Source of the DNA: CAVTWH01 sp963850915
GTDB taxonomy: Bacteria; Actinomycetota; Actinomycetes; Mycobacteriales; Micromonosporaceae
Length of the DNA stretch: 64,000 nucleotides
Reading direction: 5' to 3'
NCBI GenBank assembly: GCA_963850915.1
Contig: CAWKND010000005.1
Location: 186,001 to 250,000 of the forward strand
Shown here: piece by piece, positions 1-8,824 of the stretch
Numbering within the stretch: the first letter of the stretch is position 1
How the letters are laid out: each line of letters begins with the position of its first letter
Translations under genes and position numbers: made by a program
The notes under the pieces: model-generated
Database searches by the model: none
Seen by the model: the letters and a program-made list of their open reading frames with translations, nothing else
Told to the model about the DNA's origin: nothing

Positions 1-192
1 CACTCTTGGGGGGCGTCTCCCGTTCGAGCCAAGCGCTCGCGACTGAGATACCGAACCGGCTTGCCGAGCGACTCCGCGTAGGCCCGCAAGAACCTCGACC
101 GGCACCCCAACGACATCCTCGCCGCCTACATGGCCCCCGGAACATAGCCACCGCTCACGGCTCTGCCGATGACAATGCGCTGGGGGTTGTGG

Positions 193-618
193 TCAAGCTC
201 GGCGCACAGCGAGTGCCTCGGAGAACATCGGCAGATAGCTGTCATGAGCGAGGCGCAGTTCTCCGAGTTCAGTCTCCTGGAACCACGCGATCGCATCGTG
301 TTCGTCCAACGCGACATTGACCGGAGCTCCCGTCCAACTTTCGATCAGCCAGATCTGCATGTCGAACGTATCGTCATGGATCTGCTGCGTAGGCGGGCCG
401 GAAGGCGCCGCGACGTCGATCCCGAGCTCCTCGTGCAACTCCCGAGCAAGCGCCGCACCGGGAAGCTCTCCAGGTTCCACATGTCCACCGGGCAGGTCCC
501 ACACGTCGGGGTACCAACGGCGCTGGGGAGATCGGTGACACAACAACACCCGGTTGCCGTCACGCAGGAACGCAGCGACGATCCGAGCCCGGGTCGCGCC
601 CAACGCAGAAGTCGACAC
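193..618 (-). CDS. NUDIX hydrolase
   Basis: A 141-residue protein with a complete Nudix box at about residues 45-67: the Gly, the Glu six residues later, then REL-x-EELGI, which binds the divalent metal and cleaves nucleoside diphosphates linked to another group. Motif order and length are those of a single-domain NUDIX enzyme such as the MutT-like proteins of actinomycetes. The exact substrate (oxidised dNTP, sugar nucleotide or other) cannot be read from the sequence. It is transcribed leftward and diverges from the phosphotransferase gene; about 130 bases separate the two starts. No signal peptide or membrane segment is seen. Confidence 0.9.
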   Translation of the reverse strand: MSTSALGATRARIVAAFLRDGNRVLLCHRSPQRRWYPDVWDLPGGHVEPGELPGAALARELHEELGIDVAAPSGPPTQQIHDDTFDMQIWLIESWTGAPVNVALDEHDAIAWFQETELGELRLAHDSYLPMFSEALAVRRA

Positions 619-747
619 ACGTGCATTCTGCCAGCGCTATGAGCCGGCACAGCGTCGGCAGCGAGCGGTGTACTGATCTGCCGCTGGTCGCGCTCCGCCG
701 CCCTGCCCGCAACTACCGATGAGCGAGCAGGTGCGAGGATTCACCTT

Positions 748-1605
748 GTGGAGGCCGAGTTCGTTTCGCGTGCGATGGCAGCGGCGACGGCACTGGCCGG
801 AGAGCTGCGGCTGCGGGTCGACGACGCGGTTGTGATTCACAATTCGAACAAGCTCGCGCTACGTCTGTTTCCGTGTGACGTCTTCGCCCGCGTAGCACCG
901 ATCGGGCAGGAGGTAGCCGCGCTCGAGGTCGAGCTCGCTGTGCGGCTGGCTGAAACCGCTAGCCCCGTCGCAGCGCTGGCACCCCAGGTCGAGCCGCGGG
1001 TCTACAAACGCGACGGCTTCGCCGTGACCCTGTGGACCTACTACGAGGCCGTGGCTGTTGACCTGGACTGGCCAGGGGCATACGCGGACGTGCTGCAACG
1101 CCTGCATACCAGCATGCGAGGCGTCCAGATCGCGACCCCGCACTTCCTGGACCGGGCCGCAGCGGCTGAACGGCTGGTCACGCAGCCAGACGAAACCCCC
1201 GCGCTCGCTGACGCCGACCGGCACCTTCTCCTCGGCACACTGCAGAACGCTCGTGAACGCATTCACAGCCGCGGCGCCGCCGAGCAGCTGCTGCACGGAG
1301 AGCCGCATCCCGGCAACCTCCTCAACACCCGTGACGGCCTGCTGTTCATCGACTTCGAGACGTGCTGCCGCGGACCCATCGAGTTTGATGTTGCCCACGT
1401 GCCGGCGGAGGTCAGCGCCCGCTATCCGAACCTCGATCAAGTACTGCTCGCAGAATGTCGACGGCTCGTGCTTGCGATGGTCGCGGCCTGGCGCTGGGAC
1501 ATCCTCGATGAATTCCCAGATGGCCACCAACACGGCCGAAACATCCTTACCGTGCTCCGCCAGGGTCCGCCATGGCCCCCACTCGGTACCCTCGCCGCCC
1601 AGTAG
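748..1605 (+). CDS. Aminoglycoside phosphotransferase-family kinase
   Basis: A 285-residue cytoplasmic protein with the catalytic loop HGEPHPGN at residues 183-190 (the APH/choline-kinase version of the Brenner motif) and the metal-binding IDFE at 201-204. These are the core of the APH fold, which transfers the ATP gamma-phosphate to a hydroxyl. The N-lobe is short and its glycine loop is poorly conserved, so the substrate could be a small metabolite rather than an antibiotic; resistance should not be assumed. The start chosen is GTG with a weak purine stretch about nine bases upstream. It converges on the SDR gene that follows. Confidence 0.8.
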   Translation: MEAEFVSRAMAAATALAGELRLRVDDAVVIHNSNKLALRLFPCDVFARVAPIGQEVAALEVELAVRLAETASPVAALAPQVEPRVYKRDGFAVTLWTYYEAVAVDLDWPGAYADVLQRLHTSMRGVQIATPHFLDRAAAAERLVTQPDETPALADADRHLLLGTLQNARERIHSRGAAEQLLHGEPHPGNLLNTRDGLLFIDFETCCRGPIEFDVAHVPAEVSARYPNLDQVLLAECRRLVLAMVAAWRWDILDEFPDGHQHGRNILTVLRQGPPWPPLGTLAAQ

Positions 1606-1760
1606 TGAACACACTCACGCGCCGCTGAGAACGCTCGTCTTCTGAGCCTCTGGTCGCATCAAGGTCTACGCAGAGCGGCTCCGGTGCCGGACGGAGGTGG
1701 GGACGGCTCGGCCGTCAGTAACGTCAGCGCTGCGGTCGACAGTGAGCCCGGCGGTGTCCC

Positions 1761-2510
1761 TCACAGGGTCACGCCGGACAGCTCCGCACAGGCCCGCAGC
1801 AGCCCGTCCTGGAATCCGACATCGTGGGCGGCCGGATTGGGTGTGAGGACCGTCTTGTGCTTGAAGTACTTGCCCGTGACCAGTGCGTCGCTGTGGCCGG
1901 TGGCCAGCCAAACCTGGGTTTCGGCCCCCTCGGGCAGGTCGTCGGTCGCGTTGGGTCCGCCGAGTTTCGTGCGGATCCAGCCGGGGTCAACGGCGTTGCT
2001 GTACACCTGCGGCCACAGCCGGGCCACCGCGAACGCGAGTGCCACATCGTGCAGCTTGGAGTCGCTGTAGGCCTGCATGCCGTTCCAGGCCTTGCTGCGG
2101 TACTGCAGGTCGGCCAGGTCGGCCACGCCGGCGGACTCGAGGCCGGAGGTCAGGTAGACCAGGCGGCTCGGGCGCGGCATGAGCGCGGTGAGCACGTACG
2201 GGGCGAGCACGTTGACCTGGAAGATGCGTTCGATCCCGTCGCCGGTCTCGCGCCGCTGGTCCTGCCCGCCGATGCCGGCGTTGTGAATGACCACGTCAAA
2301 CGCCCCGGCTGTGCGGCCCATTGCCCGGGTCTGCGCCAAGTCGGCAAGGTCGGCCACGAGCACCTCCGGCCGGTCCTCGAGCGTCTTTGCGCGTTCCTGG
2401 CTGCGGGCGTGGAACACCACGTCGTGCCCGAGCTGCTGCAGGGTACGGGCCGTCTCCAACCCGATGCCGTCCGTCGATCCGGTGACCAGAATGCGTGCCA
2501 TAGTTGCCAC
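1761..2510 (-). CDS. Short-chain dehydrogenase/reductase (SDR)
   Basis: A 249-residue Rossmann-fold oxidoreductase. The dinucleotide-binding GSTDGIG lies at residues 11-17, the structural NAG at 77-79, the catalytic Ser near 122 and the YxxxK pair at 148-152 (YSDSK). All catalytic residues are therefore present and the enzyme should be active with NAD(P)H; the substrate is unknown. The first ATG and an ATG three codons later (MARILVTG) are both possible starts. The gene is divergent from the hypothetical gene that follows on the plus strand, with starts less than 80 bases apart, so they may share a control region. Confidence 0.88.
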   Translation of the reverse strand: MATMARILVTGSTDGIGLETARTLQQLGHDVVFHARSQERAKTLEDRPEVLVADLADLAQTRAMGRTAGAFDVVIHNAGIGGQDQRRETGDGIERIFQVNVLAPYVLTALMPRPSRLVYLTSGLESAGVADLADLQYRSKAWNGMQAYSDSKLHDVALAFAVARLWPQVYSNAVDPGWIRTKLGGPNATDDLPEGAETQVWLATGHSDALVTGKYFKHKTVLTPNPAAHDVGFQDGLLRACAELSGVTL

Positions 2511-2587
2511 ATCCTAGTGAGGCGCAGGTACTCAGGCCTGGGTTCTTCGACCGTGGCGCCGCGCTGGCCGCCGGTACAGTCTCGTGG

Positions 2588-3025
2588 GTGGCGGGCGAAC
2601 CCTGGGACAGCTACGACCGTGACCGGCTCCAGTCCGGCTGGTCGTACCCGGTGGGGCGAACGATCGTCGAGACGTCGCTTCGGGCGGCCGGCGTGCACCT
2701 CCGTACGCTGGACTTCGCCATGCGCCGTGATCCTCGCACCGACCTGGTGTTGCTGCGGGCCAATCGATACGCCGACATCGGCAGCACGTACTACCTGCCT
2801 CGAGGAACGCCCGGACGTCCACGCTGCGTGCTAGCGCTCTTCGCCGTTCCGAGCGCAGCTCGCATCGAGGTCCGCGCGGCGCTCACCACCGGAGGCGGGC
2901 TTCTCCGCGTCTGCGCGTGGCTCGCGGCCACCGAGTCCACCGACCTCACCTGGCGCTACAAGCCGCACAGTTGGACGGCGAGCCTCCGTAACGGCGCCCT
3001 GCACATAAACGAGGCAGAGAGCTGA
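2588..3025 (+). CDS. Hypothetical protein, 145 aa
   Basis: I do not recognise a family. The frame stays open from a TTG at 2504, but that TTG overlaps the divergent SDR start, so I prefer the GTG at 2588 (protein begins with AGEPWDSYDRDR). The predicted protein is mixed in composition with many Arg residues, has no signal peptide and no membrane segment, and ends in a conserved-looking Trp-rich stretch (LTWRYKPHSW). Codon third positions are GC-rich as in real genes here. The function is unknown, and it could also be a remnant. Confidence 0.45.
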   Translation: MAGEPWDSYDRDRLQSGWSYPVGRTIVETSLRAAGVHLRTLDFAMRRDPRTDLVLLRANRYADIGSTYYLPRGTPGRPRCVLALFAVPSAARIEVRAALTTGGGLLRVCAWLAATESTDLTWRYKPHSWTASLRNGALHINEAES

Positions 3026-3196
3026 CGTACACCAGCGGATCTCGAAGCTGGCCGCATCCCGTTTCTGCCGCCGAGCGTGCGGGGCTTGCTGATCTGCTGT
3101 CAGTATCCGTGGCCGCCGCTCGCGACGCTGCCGGATCTTGTCTGGAGCATCCGGTGTCCTTGCGGCCCGGCCACGATCGGCGCGGGGACGCCTACC

Positions 3197-3793
3197 ATGG
3201 TGTCGATGCCCACTCCCGAAACGCGACTCGACCACGTCTCAGCCGACCGAAGCCGGGTCGAGGAGGCCCTGCAGCTGCTCTCCGTCGTTCCGGTCGTACT
3301 CGATGTTGCCGTCAAGAGGCTCAGCCGTGGCAGCGGTGTCTACGCCTGGTGGGCTGCTCCTTCGATCTTTCCCGACCTCCCAGGGCCGCCGAATGGGAGT
3401 GTCCCGTCGCTACGGCTGCTGTATCTCGGACGGGCCACCAGCCTGCGGGGCCGAATCCTACGCAATCATCTGAGGCGTTCGGGCAGCTCGACTCTGCGTC
3501 GTACATTGGCCGGGCTTCTTGTGTCCGAGGGCTACCGGACGACCTGGACCGATCGTGTGGTCCTGATCTCTGAGGATGAGGCGCGGCTGACCGCGTGGAT
3601 GCACGCGCATCTGCGCTTGACCTGGGCGGAAGACGCGGACCCGGCAACCATCGAGGCCGAACTTGTCCGGCGTATGCACCCGCCGCTCAACGTACACGGC
3701 GTCGACCCCGGGCATATCCAAGCGGCTGTGGTCGCCGCGAAGAACTCATACAACACCAGCAGCCGCCCGATCGGACCCTCGCGAGCCCCTTGA
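3197..3793 (+). CDS. GIY-YIG nuclease-family protein
   Basis: A 198-residue protein in which GVYAWW (about residues 47-52) and LLYLGRA (about 74-80), followed by LRGRILRNH, reproduce the GIY...YIG pattern and the downstream Arg/His of the GIY-YIG nuclease superfamily. The catalytic core is small and there is no added DNA-binding domain, as in the stand-alone UPF0213-like and actinobacterial GIY-YIG proteins whose target is unknown. The open frame extends further upstream, but the ATG at 3197 gives a start just ahead of the conserved region. The last 20 residues are Ser/Arg/Pro rich and probably disordered. Confidence 0.7.
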   Translation: MVSMPTPETRLDHVSADRSRVEEALQLLSVVPVVLDVAVKRLSRGSGVYAWWAAPSIFPDLPGPPNGSVPSLRLLYLGRATSLRGRILRNHLRRSGSSTLRRTLAGLLVSEGYRTTWTDRVVLISEDEARLTAWMHAHLRLTWAEDADPATIEAELVRRMHPPLNVHGVDPGHIQAAVVAAKNSYNTSSRPIGPSRAP

Positions 3794-3898
3794 CCGTCAT
3801 ACGGCACGCGTACAGGTACTGACGCGCTCATGTCGACGCCGGCGTGACCAACATTCGAATCTGCCGATGTCCATGCCTCCGCGACATAGCCTTGGGGC

Positions 3899-4165
3899 AT
3901 GGCGCGAGTGCTGCTCACGGGAATGCCAGGCGCAGGCAAGAGCACCCTCCTCGCGGCCATTGCCCGGCGCGGGTACACCACAATCGACACCGACTACGAC
4001 GGTTGGGAACTGTCCGGCGCGCTGTGGGACGAGCCCAGGATGAGCGCGCTGCTCGCCGAGCACGCCACCATCGCCGTCAGCGGCACGGCGCAGAACCAGG
4101 GCCGCTGCTACGTCGGTCTGAACGAGAGTCGAGCCGCACAGGGATCAGGGTCGCGGTGCCCGTAG
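3899..4165 (+). pseudogene. Truncated P-loop kinase (AAA/shikimate-kinase-like)
   Basis: The frame opens with a perfect Walker A (GMPGAGKST at residues 8-16) and the DTDYDGW segment found in a family of roughly 180-residue actinobacterial nucleotide kinases. It follows that family up to SGTAQNQGR at about residue 66, then loses similarity and stops after 88 residues. The lid region and the adenine-binding C-terminus are absent. This is best read as a 3'-truncated gene. The stop lies eight bases from the 3' end of the convergent neighbour, so the missing part was probably lost in a deletion that joined these two ends. Confidence 0.65.
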
Positions 4166-4172
4166 CCGGCCG

Positions 4173-4469
4173 TCACTCCTCGTAGTGGGTGGGCGGGAAA
4201 GGGTTCTCGTCGGTGATCGGGCGGGCCTCGCCCTCGGACGCCTGGCGGCGGAACACGCCGCGCTCCTCCTGGAACTGTTCGTCGAGTTCCGGGTCGTAGC
4301 CGGGTGGCGCATCGGTAGCTGGCGGCACGGCATCTGGGTCGTACGCGTCCAGCCCTGCCTCGACCCGCTCCTGTTCCGCGCGGCGGGCAAGCCCAGTGTC
4401 GTCAGGGTGGCCGGCACCTGCGTGTTCTCTCCGATCCCGGCGGATGTCCATGTCGTCGTCAGCGGTCAT
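4173..4469 (-). CDS. Small acidic hypothetical protein
   Basis: A 98-residue, strongly acidic, hydrophilic protein without hydrophobic segments. It starts at a good ATG and ends with PITDENPFPPTHYEE. The layout (acidic disordered N-terminus, then EERGVFRRQASEGEA) resembles conserved small proteins of unknown function in actinomycetes, but I cannot name a family. It converges with the truncated kinase. Almost certainly cytoplasmic; no function can be assigned. Confidence 0.6.
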   Translation of the reverse strand: MTADDDMDIRRDRREHAGAGHPDDTGLARRAEQERVEAGLDAYDPDAVPPATDAPPGYDPELDEQFQEERGVFRRQASEGEARPITDENPFPPTHYEE

Positions 4470-5064
4470 CCCTCGAGGCTAGATGCGTCGGCGTGGGCCA
4501 CAGCCGCCGGTTTGCAGATTCGGGGCGACAAAGCCGAGGAGCACTGGCCACATCGCCACCCGAACTACCAGTGGCCGCTTGCGTCACTCGCCCGGAACCC
4601 GCCCGCGGCGGCGTCTACTTCCATGCCAATGCACCGCAGCAGAGCGGGGCCTGCCATGGTGTGTGGCGGCTTCGACGGCCAGGCCAAGACCACTACAGCT
4701 GTTGGTCACGACGTTGTCACCGTGACGTACCGCCTGCTGTCCCCGACGCATGCGTTCTGCCCAGCCACACGATCGCCAGGCGACTCGCCCGTGACAACCT
4801 GCTTGGGGCCGTGCGATTAAAGTCCCGCCATGACGATCGCAGAACGTCCGCGAACCACGGCGCAGCGAGGGTAGCGTCGCTCGGACTAGCGGTCGCACGC
4901 AGCCGCATCCGTCCTTGACCACCCGTTTGCGCTGATCGCAACCGGGGCGGATGGCTCGGCGGCGGCCGGGCGCTCCTGGGTCAGAACCGGGACTCCGGCG
5001 AGGCGACAGACCCGCAGAGCGGCATACGTTGCGACCAAATACCAGTCGACCGATGGAGGTCACC
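4470..5064. other. Non-coding or decayed stretch
   Basis: Several open frames cross this stretch on both strands, but none has a credible start, family motif or codon pattern. It may hold a decayed gene on either strand. The last 20 bases carry the ribosome-binding site (ggaggt) of the VOC gene. No promoter was identified with confidence. Confidence 0.4.
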
Positions 5065-5538
5065 ATGAGCACGGAAACTTCGACGCGGACTCCGGCAGCA
5101 GGGACCCTCGACATGAGACTCGAGGTCGTGACGTTGCCGGTCACCGATGTTGATCGGGCCAAACAGTTCTACCAGAACCTCGGATGGCGCACGGACGCCG
5201 ACTTCGTGCTCAGCGAGGACGTCCGGACGGTCCAGCTGACGCCGCCACACTCGGCATGCTCGATCTCGTTTGGAAAGGGGATCACCACCGCCGATCCCGG
5301 CTCCACGCAGCGTTTGGAGCTGGTCGTCTCCGACATCGAAGCGGCCCGTGAGGACCTCATCAGCCGTGGCGTGGAAGTCAGCGATGTGTTCCACCGCGAC
5401 GGTGCCGAGCTTGTTCCTGGCCCGGACCCGCAACATCGCTCGTACCTTTCGTACGCCTCGTTCAGCGATCCAGACGGCAATGGGTGGCTGCTCCAGGAGA
5501 TCAAGACACGGCTCCCCGGTCGGGAGTGGGAAGACTGA
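5065..5538 (+). CDS. VOC/glyoxalase-family protein
   Basis: A 157-residue vicinal-oxygen-chelate protein. It begins its fold at MRLEVVTLPVTDVDRAKQFY, continues with the paired beta-alpha-beta units, and ends with YASFSDPDGNGWLLQEI, the second metal-site strand. This is one complete VOC unit pair, as in glyoxalase I, bleomycin-resistance and dioxygenase relatives; which reaction it performs cannot be told. The ATG at 5065 is preceded by ggaggt at ideal spacing, which decides against the longer upstream frame. The next gene begins two bases after its stop, so they are co-transcribed and probably translationally coupled. Confidence 0.85.
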   Translation: MSTETSTRTPAAGTLDMRLEVVTLPVTDVDRAKQFYQNLGWRTDADFVLSEDVRTVQLTPPHSACSISFGKGITTADPGSTQRLELVVSDIEAAREDLISRGVEVSDVFHRDGAELVPGPDPQHRSYLSYASFSDPDGNGWLLQEIKTRLPGREWED

Positions 5539-5540
5539 CG

Positions 5541-5747
5541 ATGGACGTCGCCAGCCTGGCACAGCTCCTGCAGGAGACGTCGGTACATCACGGTTCGTTT
5601 GAGCAGGTCGCCCCACCACACGACTGGTGGGACTGGTACGCGGCGTACATGAACGCACGTGAGGTCGGGAACACCGCGGATGAGGCTTCCGCGGCCGCCG
5701 GACGTTACATGGCGCAGGCCAAGCACGTCGTCGTAGCACCAGCCTGA
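5541..5747 (+). CDS. Small protein coupled to VOC gene
   Basis: A 68-residue hydrophilic protein beginning MDVASLAQLLQET. The Trp-rich core PPHDWWDWYAAYMNAR is typical of the short proteins encoded directly after some actinobacterial VOC genes; the function is unknown to me. The start is two bases after the VOC stop, so translation is probably by reinitiation. A strong hairpin follows about 70 bases downstream and closes the two-gene unit. Confidence 0.65.
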   Translation: MDVASLAQLLQETSVHHGSFEQVAPPHDWWDWYAAYMNAREVGNTADEASAAAGRYMAQAKHVVVAPA

Positions 5748-5819
5748 GCCGCAACCGGCATGCCGCTACCACCGACTGCTTGACCGGATCGACCACGCGC
5801 GACCCACTGACCCCATACG

Positions 5820-5866
5820 ACGGTGAAGGCCTGGTGGCAGTGACTCAGCAACCAGGCCTTCACCGT
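5820..5866 (+). terminator. Hairpin terminator after VOC pair
   Basis: A perfect 16-bp inverted repeat (acggtgaaggcctggt at 5820-5835 against 5851-5866) with a 15-base loop. No U-tract follows, which is usual in high-GC actinomycetes. It can also terminate transcription arriving from the minus-strand genes on the right. Confidence 0.75.
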
Positions 5867-6019
5867 GGTCGCATCACACGCAGCTGCCGCTGCCTTGTCG
5901 CCGTAGCGGTGATCGAGGGTCCGACGGTGAGCAGGGCGACGGTGGTGGTGACCGTGGCCGTGGCCGATGCTGAGGGGCCAGGGCGCCGAATGAGCAGGTC
6001 GCGGTTCGGTTACCGGCGT

Positions 6020-6357
6020 TCACCGAACACTTCGATGAACTCGGATTGACCAGACCGGCGGGTAATCCAGCCGCACGTTGGCGGAAGTGAGCGCGCTCGG
6101 GCCGTTGTTGGTGATGCGGATCGTGTACGTGATGGTGCTGATGAGCAGGCCACCGTCAGCGGCGGTCAGCTCGACGGCGACGTCAGCCCGTGGGTTGATG
6201 GTCAGCGAGCCGGAGAACGACCCGCCGTCGCCTTCGTCGTAGAGAAAGCCGCTGTATGGGATTGTCCCGCTGGCCGTCGCTGCGGCGTGGAATGGGTATT
6301 CGACGGTGAAATCCGTGTTGGGTGGGATCGGGGGGATTGCATTCCCGGGTCGACTCA
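6020..6357 (-). pseudogene. DUF11-repeat protein fragment
   Basis: A 112-residue frame from an ATG at 6357. The last third, TYTIRITNNGPSALTSANV, is a clear DUF11 (CARDB-like, immunoglobulin-fold) repeat as found in surface adhesins and secreted proteins. The upstream half contains GTIPYSGFLYDEGDGG and a short beta-rich segment. There is no signal peptide, and the repeat ends with a basic non-homologous tail (SIRVHRSVR). This is probably a remnant of a larger exported protein rather than a working gene. It lies 15 bases downstream of the esterase gene on the same strand. Confidence 0.45.
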
Positions 6358-6372
6358 TGGAGCGTTCGGTGG

Positions 6373-7575
6373 TCAGTGCTGTGCCCGAAGTTCGGGGAAT
6401 CGGGTTTCGAGCCGGTCGGGTGGGGGGCCGGATCGCATCACGTATTCCAGGAATGTCAGTACGCACGCGTTGGATACGACCAGGCCACGCCTGCCGTTGA
6501 TTGACCCGAGTTGGCCGAGCAGGTTTTGCAGCGGCGGTACGAGGTAGTAGACGGCGTAGTCGGTGAAGTTGAAGTGGTGGGCGCCGGATATGGCGTACCG
6601 CCACGACGGCCCGGTTGAGGCGCTGAGCAGGCGGCGGGCGGCGGCCTGGGTGCTCACGTCGCCCGCACTGGCAGCGTGCTGGCATGCGCCGGCCACGCAG
6701 CCGTCTTCCGAAGTCACCAGGAGGAACGGTCGGGCGAGTCCGGTGCGTACCACGTTGCCGTAGGGGGTGCCGTCGAGATCGACGGCACCGGCGCAGGTGG
6801 GGTCGTCGTGGCATGCCTGCAGGGATGAGGCGCCGCCCAGGGAGTGCCCGATGTAGGCGACCCGGGACGAGTCGACGTGGGTACCGAGCAGGTCGGACGT
6901 GACCGTGTGGGCGGCGTACCGGGCGTCGGCGGACCAGATGTCGACCAGGCCGTCGAGTTCGTCGTCGGAGGGGTTCTGCGGATTACCCTTCGCGGTGCGT
7001 TCGACGACGTGGCCGTCCAGGACGGTGACGTTGGCGCTGTAGGTCGGGGTGACGCCGGCGACGATGTAGCCGTGGCTGGCCAGTTCCTGGGCCAGTGTGG
7101 TGTATTGCGGTGCCGACAAGCCGAGGCCGGGTTCGAGTACCACCAGGGGGAAGCGGCCGGCGGCGGCCAATGCGTTGTCATGGGTACTGGTGCGGATGGC
7201 ATCCAGCGGTCCGACCAGGAAGCCCTGCTGCCTGATCGCTTCCCAGGCTCCCGGTGCGTAGAGGGCGGTGGGGCCGACGATGTCGGCGGTCGCGGGGTAC
7301 CACAGCCACACTGACAGCACCCGAGGCTGATTCGGTTGGGGGGCAAGGGGATCGGTGCGGCTGATGTCGGTCCATTGGCGCATGGCACGGCCGACCGGGT
7401 AGGTCCCCGTAGGGCCGGGCAGTGTGCGCGGTTGCCGCCGGGCGATCGCAAAGACGGCGACCAGCGCACCGAGCACGACGACAGCGGCCAGGAACGACCA
7501 CAGTGTCCAACGCATGAGTCTGCGTACCCGCGATCCCTTGGCTCGGTTTGTCTTTCGGGTCGCCCGCACCGTCAT
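6373..7575 (-). CDS. Alpha/beta-hydrolase (PAF-acetylhydrolase-like esterase)
   Basis: A 400-residue protein with an N-terminal membrane anchor or signal segment (about residues 22-46, after a basic start). The alpha/beta-hydrolase domain has nucleophile elbow GHSLGG at 243-248 (Ser245), a likely acid at Asp266/268 (VDLDG) and His in GAHHFNF near 333-334. The arrangement matches platelet-activating-factor acetylhydrolase/lipase family enzymes, so it probably cleaves an ester outside the membrane. Four Cys in the C-terminal half could form disulfides. Its ATG overlaps the stop of the upstream membrane-protein gene by four bases, making it the third gene of the PadR operon. The long N-terminal extension of the open frame is a shadow of that gene. 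Confidence 0.82.
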   Translation of the reverse strand: MTVRATRKTNRAKGSRVRRLMRWTLWSFLAAVVVLGALVAVFAIARRQPRTLPGPTGTYPVGRAMRQWTDISRTDPLAPQPNQPRVLSVWLWYPATADIVGPTALYAPGAWEAIRQQGFLVGPLDAIRTSTHDNALAAAGRFPLVVLEPGLGLSAPQYTTLAQELASHGYIVAGVTPTYSANVTVLDGHVVERTAKGNPQNPSDDELDGLVDIWSADARYAAHTVTSDLLGTHVDSSRVAYIGHSLGGASSLQACHDDPTCAGAVDLDGTPYGNVVRTGLARPFLLVTSEDGCVAGACQHAASAGDVSTQAAARRLLSASTGPSWRYAISGAHHFNFTDYAVYYLVPPLQNLLGQLGSINGRRGLVVSNACVLTFLEYVMRSGPPPDRLETRFPELRAQH

Positions 7576-8477
7576 GAGGGCAGCGATCCGGCGCGCTGGA
7601 TGCGGGTCGCGGAGATGCCACGTGCCCCCGATGCCGTGGCGACCGCGAGGGCGACCAAGATCAAAATCAGGTATCCGGCGATCACGGCGACCGGCGCGGC
7701 AACGAGACTGGTCACCCTGTCGAGCCGGACGGCGACGAGGTCGGCCGCGCTGGCCAGCAGTGACATCCCCATCGCCAGGACGGCCGTGGCGGTGGCGTAG
7801 AAGGCGATCCGGGTGCTCCGGCCGGCAGGCGTGTAGCGGTTGAGCGCTCCGATTGGCCCCGCGATGGCGCCCGCCGCTGCCAGGAACCCAAAGATCGACA
7901 GCAGGACGAACCATGCGGCACCGACTCCGCTGTCCGGCCTGCTCACCAGCCTGCTCACCCCGAAGACCAGAAACACAAATATCGTGGGTACCAGTACCGG
8001 CTGGGCGAGCAGCACCAGTCCCCCCAGGTCGCGGTCGCGTACCGCGGTGCGCAGCAGTTGGAGCGCCAGTGGCAGGCAACCGACCGCGAGCAGACCGGAG
8101 GAGATGTGCGCGGCGAGCACGTAGGCAGCGAACAACTGGCCGGTGCCGGGGTGCGCCGAGGTGAAGGCCGGCAGGACCTGATCCTCGTACATCTGGCCAA
8201 AGACCAGACCCGTCGCGGCGAGCGCTGTCCAGACCACGAGCAGCACGGAAATGCTGGCGCGCAGCCGTCCGGCGGGAGCATGGAGGTGACGGGCGGGTCG
8301 CAGCCAGGCACCGGCCGCACTGCGGACCAGGCTAGCAACGTCGCGCGCCGACAACCCGGTGTCCGCCAGCAGGGCCAGCATCTCCGCCGCGTACCGGGTG
8401 CGCCAGGCTGACGGGTACAGCCCCACCAGTACCCGCGCGGCGATGCGGTCACGCCGCATGCTCGGCTGCCGGTTCAT
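7572..8477 (-). CDS. Multi-pass membrane protein in PadR operon
   Basis: A 301-residue protein. A cytoplasmic N-terminus with the YPSAWRTRYAAEM signature (about residues 21-33) is followed by about six hydrophobic helices. This N-terminal signature is common in actinobacterial membrane proteins encoded straight after PadR regulators; the biochemical role is not known. The start overlaps the PadR stop (ATGA) and its stop overlaps the esterase start (ATGA), so the three genes form one translationally coupled unit. It probably senses or responds to the same membrane-active signal as the PadR. Confidence 0.75.
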   Translation of the reverse strand: MNRQPSMRRDRIAARVLVGLYPSAWRTRYAAEMLALLADTGLSARDVASLVRSAAGAWLRPARHLHAPAGRLRASISVLLVVWTALAATGLVFGQMYEDQVLPAFTSAHPGTGQLFAAYVLAAHISSGLLAVGCLPLALQLLRTAVRDRDLGGLVLLAQPVLVPTIFVFLVFGVSRLVSRPDSGVGAAWFVLLSIFGFLAAAGAIAGPIGALNRYTPAGRSTRIAFYATATAVLAMGMSLLASAADLVAVRLDRVTSLVAAPVAVIAGYLILILVALAVATASGARGISATRIQRAGSLPS

Positions 8478-8809
8478 GCCGCGCCGCCCGGGACGATGAC
8501 CATTCGTACCCGGCGGACCGCCAGCGCGGCAACCCGGCGCATCCGCTCCGACTGTTCAGCCAGCGCCTGCGCACCCGAAGCGGTCAGTCGGTACGGACGG
8601 CGCCGGTCTTCGGCCGGCAGCGCCTCGATGTAGCCGCGTTCCTCAAGGCGCGCGATCACGCCGTAGAGCGTTCCGGCGGTCAGCGTGACACCCATCGTGT
8701 CCGCCACGTCGCGGGTGATCGCGTAGCCGTGCTTGTCGCCACCCGCGAGGCTGGTCAGTACCAGCAGCGACGGGTCGGCCCACCGGGAAAGATCCGGCTC
8801 GGCTGTCAT
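8474..8809 (-). CDS. PadR-family transcriptional regulator
   Basis: A 111-residue single-domain winged-helix regulator: LLVLTSLAGGDKHGYAI, then TAGTLYGVIARLEERGYI, the recognition helix and wing region of PadR proteins, with only a short C-terminal dimerisation helix (PadR-s2 size). The start chosen has gaggag directly upstream; the longer upstream frame runs through the operator and is rejected. Two neighbouring genes overlap in ATGA fashion. A dyad at 8825-8864 lies immediately upstream, so it most likely represses its own operon until a ligand, perhaps a membrane-active compound, releases it. Confidence 0.88.
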   Translation of the reverse strand: MTAEPDLSRWADPSLLVLTSLAGGDKHGYAITRDVADTMGVTLTAGTLYGVIARLEERGYIEALPAEDRRRPYRLTASGAQALAEQSERMRRVAALAVRRVRMVIVPGGAA

Positions 8810-8824
8810 GGGCTCCTCCTCGAC

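Noticed and set aside
82..147. 22-codon frame after a stop, reading RNLDRHPNDILAAYMAPGT
   Set aside because: Looks coding-like but is too short and has no start; could be a gene tail from a lost gene, not supportable.
4584..5162. Minus-strand frame opposite the VOC upstream region
   Set aside because: It overlaps the well-supported VOC start, lacks a family and has poor codon use.
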